Assembly: GCF_047303325.1 (NCBI RefSeq)
Contig: NZ_JBKBEX010000008.1
Span: 112,643-176,642, forward strand
DNA length: 64,000 bases
Reading direction: 5' to 3'
From: Polaromonas sp047303325
GTDB lineage: Bacteria > Pseudomonadota > Gammaproteobacteria > Burkholderiales > Burkholderiaceae_C
The notes under the pieces were generated by a model. It was not told where the DNA came from. It did no database searches and was given only the letters and a program-made list of their open reading frames with translations. Both the position numbers and the translations under genes were made by a program. Below are positions 43,156 through 51,429 of the stretch, in pieces (the first letter of the stretch is position 1; each line of letters begins with the position of its first letter).

Positions 43156-44019
43156 CTATAAGTGTCGTTCCGTCGCCGCTCTTCGAATCGCGTCCTTAAA
43201 TTCTGTATGACGCTCAAGCTCACAACTCTTAGAGATACGATAAAAGAGACTTTCATTTCCGGCCGATAGGCGAAGGCCTTTGGATCCGATCCATCGCTTT
43301 AATAATGGGAACAAATATTCTCTAGCGGCGATTACATCGAGAAAAAATTCTTTGCTATCGATTGAAGTGTTCACCATTTTTATCGCAGCATCTACTGTTC
43401 TTTTGGGGTGATTTGCGTATAGGTACGCGATTCGTTCTGCGCAGAATTCAAAAATTTTCTGAGGGTCGAGGTTTTTGCTTGCTGTTGTAAATCTATCTAC
43501 CCCTATCTTTACGGTCGGAAGACCGGGCGAGAGCGTGTTCGAAACCCCGAACGTAGAGAAGAGATCTCTAAGTGGCTCCATGTCATTTACCCAGGAACCA
43601 AAATCCAATCGCGCTCTAATTTCCTCGGCAGCCAACCTAGGATTTTCGTCTTCTAGTATTTCTAGAAGCGCCGCTTCGCAAATGAAGTAGTTCTCTAAGT
43701 GATAGACGCGATGGGTAAAGAGCCTCTTGATCTCGAGTTTTTGGGGATCGTTGATTAGGCCAAGATCACCGTCAATTAGATAGATGCGATTTCTTCCACC
43801 AACTACGGTATCTGCAGTACATGCCGCGATGACACGTTGCCTATCTCCAAGCGGAAAAACATCTGTGACTTTTACGCTTTCTGGAAGCATTCTTCCGATA
43901 ACTGAGACGTACACGGCTTTGGCGTATTGAGCCGTATCTTCAACGAAAACATCAAGGTCGTTCCACTTCACGAAAAAAGCGTACATCGCTCGCTTCGCTT
44001 TGATAGGCCACTCAAGCAC
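43156..44019 (-). CDS. AriB-like DUF4435 protein, PARIS effector
   Basis: A 287-residue protein downstream of, and overlapping, an AriA-like ATPase gene. Its N-terminal half shows a Toprim-like pattern: DVFVEDTAQ with Glu27 and YLIDGDLGL with Asp83 and Asp85, as in DUF4435. In PARIS, AriB is the Toprim nuclease released by AriA when it senses an anti-restriction phage protein, and it cleaves tRNA. The GTG at 44019 is chosen as the start because it overlaps the ATPase stop and has a GGGGAA site upstream; an ATG at 43986 would remove 11 residues. Low GC relative to the neighbours suggests transfer. Confidence 0.72.
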   Translation of the reverse strand: MLEWPIKAKRAMYAFFVKWNDLDVFVEDTAQYAKAVYVSVIGRMLPESVKVTDVFPLGDRQRVIAACTADTVVGGRNRIYLIDGDLGLINDPQKLEIKRLFTHRVYHLENYFICEAALLEILEDENPRLAAEEIRARLDFGSWVNDMEPLRDLFSTFGVSNTLSPGLPTVKIGVDRFTTASKNLDPQKIFEFCAERIAYLYANHPKRTVDAAIKMVNTSIDSKEFFLDVIAAREYLFPLLKRWIGSKGLRLSAGNESLFYRISKSCELERHTEFKDAIRRAATERHL

Positions 44020-45427
44020 GAACGTTCCCCGGTAGCCGCGTTGCCTTATCAAGGTATACGCACCTATTGTCTCTGTCGACAACGATCGCGGGCGAGTGCG
44101 TTGCCAAAATGAATTGATTTCCGGGGCTAGCTTCAAGTATGGAATTTACAAATATTTCTTGCCACTTTAGATGTAAAGAAATTTCTGGCTCGTCAACAAC
44201 AAATATGCCAGCTCTGTTTATTTCTCGATTGATTGCTAAATGACCAAAAATTACAACCAGTTGACGTTCTCCCGAGGAGAGAATGTCGAGAGTTTTAGGT
44301 GTGTCGTCGGCGATGTTTACGTATAGCCAACCTACTTCATCGATCGAGAGTTCTTTGCCACTGTCAAAGAGAAAGCGATTCACCAATGTGGTGAACTGGG
44401 TTATTGGGCCCCACAGCTTTTCAATATCTCGGTTATATCTTTCGGATGCTTCAATAAGCTTTAGCACTCGATCTACCACCGGTTTGTTTAAGGCCAGCTC
44501 CAAGAGGCCATCATTCAAATATGCCGACCTATCGTTGCTTAAGCTGCTGTCTCTTTGGCCCAATGCGCTGATGTGGTCAAAAAATTTGTCAACCAGGGGT
44601 TTGAATTTTATGTCTGCCAAGCCAGCCCCTCTAAGTGCCGATTCAACATGACTACGTTTTTCAATAATAGTTTTAATAAATCTAGCGTCTTGTCGGACTG
44701 ATCGCATAAAGCTAGCGCTCGGCTGGTATTCGAAGGCATCAAGAAGAATTTGCTCTCGAAGCTGAGCCGCAAATTTTTCTTGCTCGACGCGTCGCTTTCG
44801 AAAAATCTCCTGGATAACAATCTGAACATCCATGAGGCTGGAGCCAAGCATTCCTGTCATGGATGGCATTCGCCTTCTTACAGACTCCACAATCATGTCC
44901 CTGCGACGTGCAGCAATACCTGACATGTTTCCTGCCATTTCAGCTTGCCAGAAATGCATCGCTACGTTCCGCCTTTCCAATCCGAGAAAGAGCGGGGTGT
45001 CGATGGTTTTCCCTAGGAACACCAGTACCGGATTGCTCGATTCACGCGTGGCAATGGCTGCATACACGCTTGAAATGGAGTCTTTCGCCACTCCTTCGCG
45101 GGTCATTGCCGCAGCAAAGTCCGGTGCATCGTATTGAAGGATGCCGTGTTGACCCAAGTGCGGTATCTTGATTTGCGTCCTCCCATTACGGACGGAAGAT
45201 TCAATTCGAATCTCTTTTCCATTGAGGTCAAGTCGGAGAATGGCCGACTGATGAGGTATGCGATCAAGTTGCTCGAGAGACGGAGTCAACAGCGCCTCAA
45301 TTAGGCGAATAGCGGTTGTTTTTCCGCTACCGTTGATTCCGACTAGGAAGCTTAGACCTTTATAGAACTTCAATGAGAAATTCAGATAGCCAAAACCGCC
45401 TTTGACGCTTAGTGAGTTGATTTTCAT
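44012..45427 (-). CDS. AriA-like AAA/ABC-type ATPase, PARIS sensor
   Basis: A 471-residue SMC/RecF-type ATPase with Walker A GINGSGKTT (30-38), ABC signature LSSGERQ (383-389), Walker B FVVDEPE (409-415) and H-loop ATHSP, separated by a helical region with coiled-coil character. Together with the overlapping DUF4435 gene this is the AriA/AriB arrangement of the PARIS anti-phage system, where AriA scaffolds and restrains AriB until a phage trigger is bound. The ATG at 45427 follows an AGGAGG ribosome-binding site. OLD-family ATPases are related, but they carry the Toprim domain in the same chain. Confidence 0.78.
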   Translation of the reverse strand: MKINSLSVKGGFGYLNFSLKFYKGLSFLVGINGSGKTTAIRLIEALLTPSLEQLDRIPHQSAILRLDLNGKEIRIESSVRNGRTQIKIPHLGQHGILQYDAPDFAAAMTREGVAKDSISSVYAAIATRESSNPVLVFLGKTIDTPLFLGLERRNVAMHFWQAEMAGNMSGIAARRRDMIVESVRRRMPSMTGMLGSSLMDVQIVIQEIFRKRRVEQEKFAAQLREQILLDAFEYQPSASFMRSVRQDARFIKTIIEKRSHVESALRGAGLADIKFKPLVDKFFDHISALGQRDSSLSNDRSAYLNDGLLELALNKPVVDRVLKLIEASERYNRDIEKLWGPITQFTTLVNRFLFDSGKELSIDEVGWLYVNIADDTPKTLDILSSGERQLVVIFGHLAINREINRAGIFVVDEPEISLHLKWQEIFVNSILEASPGNQFILATHSPAIVVDRDNRCVYLDKATRLPGNVRA

Positions 45428-45548
45428 TGCTCTCTTCCTCCTGGGTTCGCAGTTCTCTGGTTCCCAAAGTTAGCTTCTTTCTGGAAACCGGTGCATCGTC
45501 CTCGTTACTAGTGTTGATAAGTATGGGTACGGCTTTAGGCTTTGTCAT
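45360..45548 (-). CDS. Possible small gene before the AriA-like gene
   Basis: A 62-codon frame starting MTKPKAVPILINTSNEDD, hydrophilic and with protein-like composition in its first 40 residues; the last 20 codons overlap the start of the ATPase gene in another frame. There is no clear ribosome-binding site, only AGGGG right next to the ATG. It may be a small regulatory or trigger-related protein, or an artefact. Confidence 0.3.
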   Translation of the reverse strand: MTKPKAVPILINTSNEDDAPVSRKKLTLGTRELRTQEEESNENQLTKRQRRFWLSEFLIEVL

Positions 45549-45595
45549 CCCCTATTCGGCGGTCGTGAGTGCTCGGCTTGGGAGCTGTGTCTCAT

Positions 45596-46642
45596 TTATC
45601 CGCGATGGGGTTCCATCCGCTCTAAACCTGTCTGCAACGAAGAAGCTAACGGCGCCTTTGGCGGCTCCAGTCTTTGTATCGGCTTAAACCCCGCCGCCGG
45701 AGAAAAATTCATTTGATGAAGAAAGTTCTTCATCGCGTCGGAAGGATCGATGGCGTGATAGCTAAGCTTCTCTATCGTCGATCGGGGGGCCAGATAGGAA
45801 AGAATTGCGGATTGCTTCAGATGTCCGGTTGCGCTATCGACAAGATCATCAACAGCATTGATCTGAACGGCATCTACGGGGATTAGCGCCAATATTTCCC
45901 TGGTGACTCGCAGCGATGCACTGCACACATGGTCCTGATAGAGGCGGTTGTATTCGCCCTTGGGGATAGCTTTGACGCTTGCGCGGCCAGACGCCAAAAG
46001 CTTTGGGCGCTCTTTGGGGATTACCTCTTCGCCGTGCACGCTCAGGTCTATGACGACCAAGTCGGGGTTTTCTATCTGTATGAGGAGGTTTTCACCAAGG
46101 AGCCCGACGGCGTGTAGAGGCTCATAGAGTTTGATGGCTTCCAGCATGGCCGCCGGATCTTTGGCCAGTATGCGTTTTGCAAACTCGACTTGGTCCTTGT
46201 GGTCGGCAAGGTCTTCCTCGAATTTGGTCGACTCCTCACGAAATCGCTGCTGGTCTTCTGACTTCGCTGCGGACAAGGCATCAGAAAGTTTTTTCAACTT
46301 CTTTTCCGTGTTCCCAAACAGCTTGTCCAGCCAGGATGGCTTGTAGCTATCCAGACGGGACTGAGCGGCAGCCTCAGACTTCTGGCTCAATTGAGGTTGG
46401 ACGGGCGCTAGGGCTGCCGCTTGTGAGTGCCAATTGATGGATGGTGAGCAGGAGCGATGAAGCGTAATCAGCCTCTCAACATACTCCTCGAAGTCCTTGA
46501 CGGCTTCGGCCGCTTGTTCCCGAGCTTCCAGCTTCTCTGAGAGTGCGATCTCCTTGGCACGCTGTCTGGCCCTGCGATTTGAGTTTCGTTCTGCCTCCCT
46601 GGAAATTGCTCCCAAGGTTCGTAGCGTTCCGCGCCAACCCAT
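45596..46642 (-). CDS. Hypothetical coiled-coil protein beside the PARIS genes
   Basis: A 348-residue soluble protein with a good AAGGAG ribosome-binding site. The N-terminus (MGWRGTLRTLGAISREAERN) runs into long charged helices likely to form coiled coils (about residues 15-60 and 115-165), followed by a mixed domain with LVVIDLSVHGEEVIPKERPK. No catalytic motif or membrane segment is seen. It lies 168 bases upstream of the AriA-like gene on the same strand, at the right end of the AT-richer segment. It could be island cargo or an additional defence component; I do not recognise its family with confidence. Confidence 0.65.
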   Translation of the reverse strand: MGWRGTLRTLGAISREAERNSNRRARQRAKEIALSEKLEAREQAAEAVKDFEEYVERLITLHRSCSPSINWHSQAAALAPVQPQLSQKSEAAAQSRLDSYKPSWLDKLFGNTEKKLKKLSDALSAAKSEDQQRFREESTKFEEDLADHKDQVEFAKRILAKDPAAMLEAIKLYEPLHAVGLLGENLLIQIENPDLVVIDLSVHGEEVIPKERPKLLASGRASVKAIPKGEYNRLYQDHVCSASLRVTREILALIPVDAVQINAVDDLVDSATGHLKQSAILSYLAPRSTIEKLSYHAIDPSDAMKNFLHQMNFSPAAGFKPIQRLEPPKAPLASSLQTGLERMEPHRG

Positions 46643-46753
46643 GTCTCTCTCCTTCGCCTCCGATTGAGGTGTAAGGACATGTTAGCGGTCTAGATCGTTC
46701 AGAGCATCCTCTACTTGAAGGGCGATACGAACTATTTCGAAGGAATTCGACCC

Positions 46754-46904
46754 TCACCCCGTCCTAATCACCGTCACAAACTCCGTCCCACTCTCAGGCA
46801 ACCACACCTCCCTGGGGCCTTCCCAGGATTTGCCGCACCGCGGCATTGACGCGGGGCAGGGGGATCACGTCAAACCTCCCGCTGCCCGGGTCAAAACGCA
46901 GCAT
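46754..46904 (-). pseudogene. Fragment of vgb-like gene 3' end, copy 1
   Basis: About 150 bases closely matching the last third of a kilobase-scale gene at 51430-52482: the string ending in the stop codon region (TCACCCCGTCCT at 46754) and continuing to GGTCAAAACGCAGCAT at about 46904, after which similarity stops abruptly. It has more differences from the intact gene than copy 2. It cannot encode a functional protein. It sits at the boundary between the AT-richer defence segment and normal chromosome. Confidence 0.85.
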
Positions 46905-46928
46905 CGGGGCGAATACCTGACATCTCAA

Positions 46929-47363
46929 TCAAAGCCCAACACCCCGAGAGGCAAACTCCACAACTGCGGGATCACGAAGAAGAATAGCCTGCGCCAACTC
47001 GCGCGCCAGGGTGCTGACGGCATAGTGTTGTGCCTCGGCGGCGGAGTATTTGTTGCCAAGTTCGGCCCCCCAGACGGCGTCGGAGTCCACCAGCACGAAC
47101 TCGGGGACCGGCTGGGAAAAAGAGGCATGAAAGGCAATGATGTGCCGGTTTTGCCATGTGGTGCCCGTACCCCATTCACCCAAGGTGATTTGCAAATCCA
47201 GCCCGCGCTGCCGGTCGCCCTCAAACCAGCGGGCGAGGTAGGTGGCCAGTGGAGTGCCCGCTTTGTAGATGTCACCGTGCGAAACGCAGACGGGCTCCGT
47301 GCAGCCCTCGAAGTCGTCGATGATGTCGCTGCCCAGTTCGGTGAATGTCAGGTCTTCAGTCAT
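46929..47363 (-). CDS. Hypothetical protein, 144 aa
   Basis: A soluble acidic protein starting MTEDLTFTELGSDIIDDF, with a plausible compact fold (GLDLQITLGEWGTGTTWQNR, EFVLVDSDAVWGAELGNKY). No signal peptide or domain is recognised. It lies 25 bases from vgb fragment copy 1 and just downstream of the OmpA-type gene on the same strand. Codon use fits the chromosome. Confidence 0.55.
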   Translation of the reverse strand: MTEDLTFTELGSDIIDDFEGCTEPVCVSHGDIYKAGTPLATYLARWFEGDRQRGLDLQITLGEWGTGTTWQNRHIIAFHASFSQPVPEFVLVDSDAVWGAELGNKYSAAEAQHYAVSTLARELAQAILLRDPAVVEFASRGVGL

Positions 47364-47397
47364 GCGTCCAAGACTATCACCGCCGGCCCGTCCGGGT

Positions 47398-48378
47398 CTA
47401 TTGCTCTACCAATTCCACCCGCCGGTTTTTCGCGCGGCCGGCTTCGGCGCTGTTGCTGGCCACCGGCGCGAAGCTGGCGACGCCGCGCGCGGTCATGCGC
47501 TTGGGATCTACCTGGTTCTCCTGCACGAGTGCGGCGACCACGGCGTCGGCGCGCTGCTGGGACAGGGCCAGGTTGGCGGGCACGCCGCCCTGGTTGTCGG
47601 TGTGGCCGACGATGTGCACTTTCAGCGCGGGGTGTGCCTTCAGCAGCTTGGCCATCTCGGCCAGTTGCGGCCTGGACTCGGGCTTGAGCACTGCCTTGCC
47701 GGTGTCGAAGTAGATGCCGTATAGAGCCACCTTGCCGTCGGCGCCCAGTGCTTTCTGCAGCGCGTCGCCGTTGACGACGACCTTGTCGCCTTCCATGGCG
47801 GCAGGCTCGACGACGAGCTGCACGACGGCCGGTGCGCCCCAGATGGAATTGGGCTCGGCAACGAATACCAGGATATAGCTGTCCTGCCCGTTGCGGCTGG
47901 CCTTGGCGCTGAGGAAGCGCACGTCGCGGTCTATGGAGCCCGCCGGGTCCACGCCCTTGGCCTGCCATTTGCGCGGCGAGACGACCTCGTTGGCAAAGCG
48001 CTCCTTGATGCCGGATTTGTCGCAGGCGCTCATCTCGCAGCTGTACAGCACGGTGAAGCCGGGCCTGGCCAGTGCGGCCTGGTAGTTGCGGAAGACCTCC
48101 AGCGCGCTGCGCTCCCTGGGGGCGATGTAGAAGTAGGCGTTGACGCGGCCTTCGACCACAGGCGACTTGTCGGGTGCCTGCTGCGCCGTGGGCACCTTGA
48201 CCGCGGCGAAGCCCTCCTGGGCTGCGTTTTGCAGCACGGCGCCGGCATAGCGCGACACCAGAGGGTGGTCGCTTGCGCCGCGCCACTCGGTCGGGGCCTT
48301 CTGCGCCTGCGCGACGGGTGCCGATGCCAATGCAGCCGCCAGTACGGCGATGCCGGCGAATCGGGTGAACGCGATCAT
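47398..48378 (-). CDS. OmpA family protein with DUF4892 domain
   Basis: A 326-residue exported protein. It has a signal peptide (cleavage near VAQAQ), a DUF4892 domain (about residues 35-200; SALEVFRNYQAALARPGF and VLYSCEMSACDKSG), and a C-terminal OmpA peptidoglycan-binding domain with GIYFDTGKAVLKPESRPQL and VHIVGHTDNQGG. It probably anchors the outer membrane to peptidoglycan. The ATG overlaps the stop of the upstream DUF3617 gene (48375-48378), so the two are translationally coupled. Confidence 0.9.
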   Translation of the reverse strand: MIAFTRFAGIAVLAAALASAPVAQAQKAPTEWRGASDHPLVSRYAGAVLQNAAQEGFAAVKVPTAQQAPDKSPVVEGRVNAYFYIAPRERSALEVFRNYQAALARPGFTVLYSCEMSACDKSGIKERFANEVVSPRKWQAKGVDPAGSIDRDVRFLSAKASRNGQDSYILVFVAEPNSIWGAPAVVQLVVEPAAMEGDKVVVNGDALQKALGADGKVALYGIYFDTGKAVLKPESRPQLAEMAKLLKAHPALKVHIVGHTDNQGGVPANLALSQQRADAVVAALVQENQVDPKRMTARGVASFAPVASNSAEAGRAKNRRVELVEQ

Positions 48379-49124
48379 GGGCGGGCCCCGCAGGCGCCGG
48401 CGATGCGCGTCCAGCGCTCGGTCAGGCGCGTGGTCGTTGACATAGCACCGCCGCCGCCCTGGGCCGCCTTCAGCGCGGCCAGTTGTTCGCGTGCCGCGGC
48501 GGCTTCCTGCGGCGGGCCCTTGCGAATGGTTTCCTCGATCTGCGCATAGACGGGGGCCATGGCCGACGCCGTGTCCTGGGCGGTGGGCAGAGCGGCCAGT
48601 TCGGCTTTGGCGCGTGCGGCCTCGGCGGGCGACATGCCGCGTTGCGCCAGGGCCAGTGCGGCGGCGGGATCATTGCCGCCCGCGCCTGCTGAACTGGTGA
48701 AAGTCATCTGCCTTTCCCAGGTCTGCGGGGCGAGCTGCTTCCATTGCTCCTGCATGCGGCCGGCCTTGCATTCGGCCTGAAGGGAGGCACCGCCGCTGGA
48801 GGGCCACCAGCGCGCATCGCAGCGGCCTGGAAGATTGGCCGGCGCTGCGGCCGGTGATGTCACGCACCAGGTCACCGGGCCGTTGCCGGCATAGGTCTGC
48901 TGGCTGCCCGGGTTGCCGGGCGGCCCGGCGTGGGCTGTGACGGTGCGGCGCCCGGTGGCGCCGTCCCAGCGCTCGATGCGCTCCGTGGCGGTGGGCCCGC
49001 TACCGCTGCGTACGCTGGCTTCGCCATCAATGCGGTATTCGCCAGGGGGCGGCGCCGCGTGGGCAAGCGACGCGCCCAGCGCAGAAAAGAACAGCAGGGC
49101 CATGGAGGCCGTGGGTACCTTCAT
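48375..49124 (-). CDS. DUF3617-like exported protein
   Basis: A 249-residue protein with a signal peptide (cleavage near AHAAPP). The mature part PGEYRIDGEASV and the Cys-containing regions (VTWCVTSP, GRCDARWW, CKAGRMQEQWK) resemble the DUF3617 family of periplasmic proteins. The C-terminal 80 residues are helical and Ala-rich. It is coupled to the downstream OmpA gene, with which it may act at the cell envelope. Confidence 0.72.
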   Translation of the reverse strand: MKVPTASMALLFFSALGASLAHAAPPPGEYRIDGEASVRSGSGPTATERIERWDGATGRRTVTAHAGPPGNPGSQQTYAGNGPVTWCVTSPAAAPANLPGRCDARWWPSSGGASLQAECKAGRMQEQWKQLAPQTWERQMTFTSSAGAGGNDPAAALALAQRGMSPAEAARAKAELAALPTAQDTASAMAPVYAQIEETIRKGPPQEAAAAREQLAALKAAQGGGGAMSTTTRLTERWTRIAGACGARP

Positions 49125-49232
49125 CGTTTGCGGTCTCGCGTGAAAAAGATGCGGCCGAGTCTAGCAAGAAGGCGCGCGATTTTTTTGCGGCTAAAAGTAC
49201 TCTCGCGTAAGTGTTTGTCAGCGTGCGAGCGG

Positions 49233-49259
49233 CCTGGTCGGTCTGGTCGGCCTGGTCGG
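49233..49259. repeat. Three 9-bp tandem repeats near vgb fragment 2
   Basis: YCTGGTCGG occurs three times head to tail (49233-49259), 30 bases before the second vgb 3'-end copy. A similar short tandem array lies next to the intact gene at 51394. Confidence 0.75.
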
Positions 49260-49288
49260 TATGTGAGTACATGAACGCTTCAATAGCC

Positions 49289-49512
49289 TCACCCCGTCCT
49301 GATCACCGTCACAAACTCCGTCCCACTCTCAGGCAACCACACCTCGCCGGGCCGGCCCAGGATCTGCCGCACCGCGGCATTGGCGCGGGGCAGGGGGATG
49401 ACGTCAAACTTCTCGCTGCCGGGGTCAAAACGCAGCATGGCGTTGTTGCTCCACTCCGAGGCCTAGACGATGTCTTTGCTATCGACGTGGAGCCCATAGG
49501 CATGCGGGTCTG
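49289..49512 (-). pseudogene. Fragment of vgb-like gene 3' end, copy 2
   Basis: About 224 bases nearly identical to the 3' end of the intact gene at 51430-51653, in the same orientation. In the reading frame of the intact gene a Trp codon has become TAG (around 49466, GTCTAGGCC for GTCTGGGCC), so it cannot encode the full C-terminus. Similarity ends near 49512, just before the SDR gene. The 406-base gap 49125-49530 holds this fragment and the tandem repeat but no gene. Confidence 0.9.
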
Positions 49513-49530
49513 CGGTACCAGCGAGCCCCC

Positions 49531-50295
49531 TCAAATCCCCTGGCCCCCGGATACCTCAATCCGCTGCGCATTCACCCAGCGGTTGTCTTCGGTCAACAAG
49601 CTCGCGATCATGGGGCCAATGTCGTCGGGCAAGCCGGCGCGGCCCAGCGCAGTGATGCCGGCGAAGATTTTGTTGATCTCGGGGTTGTCGCGCACGGCGC
49701 CGCCGCCGAAGTCGGTTTCTATCGCGCCCGGCGCCACCGTGTTGACGGCGATGCCGCGTGCGCCGAGTTCCTTGGCCATGTAGCGGGTCAGCACTTCCAC
49801 TGCGCCCTTGACCGCCGCGTAGGCGGCGTAGCCGGGGTAGGAGGTTCTTGTCAGGCCTGAGGACAGGTTGACGATGCGGCCGCCGTCGGCAATCAGGGGC
49901 AGCAGGGTTTGGGTCAGAAAGTAGACGCCCTTGAAGTGCACGTTGACGAGGCCGTCGAATTGCGCTTCGGTCGTGTCGCCTATCAGGGCGTAGTCACCGT
50001 GGCCGGCGTTGTTGACGAGGTGGTCGAAGGTGCCCCGCTGCCAGCTGCCTTGCAGCGCGGCACGCAGGCGGTCGGCGAAGGGCGCGAAGGTGGCGACCTT
50101 GCCGGTATCCAGCTGCAGGGCCACAGCCTTGCGGCCCATGGCCTGGATTTCGGCGACGACGGCTTGTGCGTCTTCGGCCCGGCTCTGGTAAGTGAGGACG
50201 ACGTCGCCGCCGCGGCGGGCGATGCTGAGGGCGGTGTTGCGGCCCAGGCCGCGGCTGGCGCCGGTGATCAGGGTGATTTTGGTGGTGTTGCTCAT
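49531..50295 (-). CDS. Short-chain dehydrogenase/reductase
   Basis: A 254-residue classical SDR: cofactor motif TGASRGLGRN at about residues 12-21, LVNNAGHGDYA, catalytic Ser in LSSGL, and YAAYAAVKG with the catalytic Tyr and Lys (Tyr-x3-Lys). It is NAD(P)H-dependent; the substrate is unknown. It is divergent from an AraC-type regulator at 50452, a common arrangement for this group. Confidence 0.92.
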   Translation of the reverse strand: MSNTTKITLITGASRGLGRNTALSIARRGGDVVLTYQSRAEDAQAVVAEIQAMGRKAVALQLDTGKVATFAPFADRLRAALQGSWQRGTFDHLVNNAGHGDYALIGDTTEAQFDGLVNVHFKGVYFLTQTLLPLIADGGRIVNLSSGLTRTSYPGYAAYAAVKGAVEVLTRYMAKELGARGIAVNTVAPGAIETDFGGGAVRDNPEINKIFAGITALGRAGLPDDIGPMIASLLTEDNRWVNAQRIEVSGGQGI

Positions 50296-50451
50296 GATCG
50301 GGTTTCTTGTTTGCAGGCTTGGTGAATGAGGATTCCAGTGTCCGGCGGGCGGGCCGGCGCGGGTTGCCGGAAATTCGGTGCTTCTTGCCTGATCCTCCAA
50401 ATTTCGGCGCCGGGCTCGCGGCAACTGACCGCCAGCGGTTAGGCTTGCGGC

Positions 50452-51351
50452 ATGAGCACGCTCCCTTTTCTTCTGGAGGTTGTCGGCCGTTATGCTAAAG
50501 CCCATGCCGACAAGGCGGGTCTGGCGCAGACGGCCATCCCCGGTCTCAGCCTGGTGCGCGCGACTTCGCCCAGCGGCCTGGTCCATGCCATATCGCAGCC
50601 GCTGGTCTGCCTCTTGTTGCAGGGCAGCAAGCAGGTGGCCATGGGCACACAATCCTTCGCGTTCAGCGCGGGTGAAACCCTGCTGATCACGGCGGACGTG
50701 CCGACGGTCAACCAGATCACGCGCGCAAGCCTCGCCCAGCCTTACCTCTCGCTGGTGCTGGAACTGGACCTGGCGGTGATCGCGGACCTGGTGCTGCAGA
50801 TGAAGGACGGGCCCGCGCCCGACGCTGCGACTGTGCGGGTGGGCGCGACCGAAGCCGAGGTGGCCGAGGCGGCGTTGCGATTGATGCAGCTGCTCGATCG
50901 CCCGGCGGCCTTGCCGGTGCTGCAGGCGCAGCTGGTGCGCGAGATGCACTACTGGCTGCTGGCGGGCCGGCTGGGCGCCGCGATACGGCGACTGGGCTGG
51001 CCTGACGGCCATGCGCAGCGTGTGGCGCGCGCGGTATCTGTGCTGCGGGCGGATTTTGCGCGGCCTTTGCCGGTAGAGCGGCTCGCGGGCGTGGCGGGCA
51101 TGAGCCCGTCTTCATTTCACCAGCACTTTCGCAGCGTGACCTCGCTGTCGCCGCTGCAGTTCCAGAAGCAATTGCGGCTGATCGAGGCGCGGCGTTTGAT
51201 GCTGTCGGAAGGGTTGAGCGCGAGCAGCGCGGCGTTTGCGGTGGGCTATGAAAGCGTGCCGCAGTTCACGAGGGAGTACGGCCGCATGTTCGGCTTGCCG
51301 CCGGTGCGGGAAACGGGCGCGACGCGAAGCCGGGCGGCGGCGAGAGCCTGA
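50452..51351 (+). CDS. AraC family regulator with AraC_N domain
   Basis: A 299-residue regulator. The N-terminal cupin-like AraC_N domain has LVCLLLQGSKQVAMG and FSAGETLLITADVP; the C-terminal helix-turn-helix region has PVERLAGVAGMSPSSFHQHF and LSASSAAFAVGYESVPQFTR. It is divergent from the SDR gene and probably activates it. It precedes the short tandem repeat and the 3' end of the vgb-like gene. Confidence 0.9.
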   Translation: MSTLPFLLEVVGRYAKAHADKAGLAQTAIPGLSLVRATSPSGLVHAISQPLVCLLLQGSKQVAMGTQSFAFSAGETLLITADVPTVNQITRASLAQPYLSLVLELDLAVIADLVLQMKDGPAPDAATVRVGATEAEVAEAALRLMQLLDRPAALPVLQAQLVREMHYWLLAGRLGAAIRRLGWPDGHAQRVARAVSVLRADFARPLPVERLAGVAGMSPSSFHQHFRSVTSLSPLQFQKQLRLIEARRLMLSEGLSASSAAFAVGYESVPQFTREYGRMFGLPPVRETGATRSRAAARA

Positions 51352-51393
51352 GGATCGTCGTCATGCGCAGCTCGCTTGGGGCTTGCCCTTGCG

Positions 51394-51423
51394 GGGCACT
51401 GTCGGGCACTGTCGGGTGCTGCC
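51394..51423. repeat. Three 10-bp tandem repeats beside the vgb-like gene end
   Basis: GGGCACTGTC occurs twice exactly (51394, 51404) and once degenerate (GGGTGCTGCC, 51414), ending seven bases before the vgb-like stop codon. It mirrors the array near the second 3'-end copy at 49233, although the unit differs. Confidence 0.65.
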
Positions 51424-51429
51424 GGATGT

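Noticed and set aside
42967..43161. 60-codon frame at the left edge of the AT-richer segment
   Set aside because: No good ribosome-binding site and unconvincing composition; it also overlaps the end of the AriB-like gene on the other strand.
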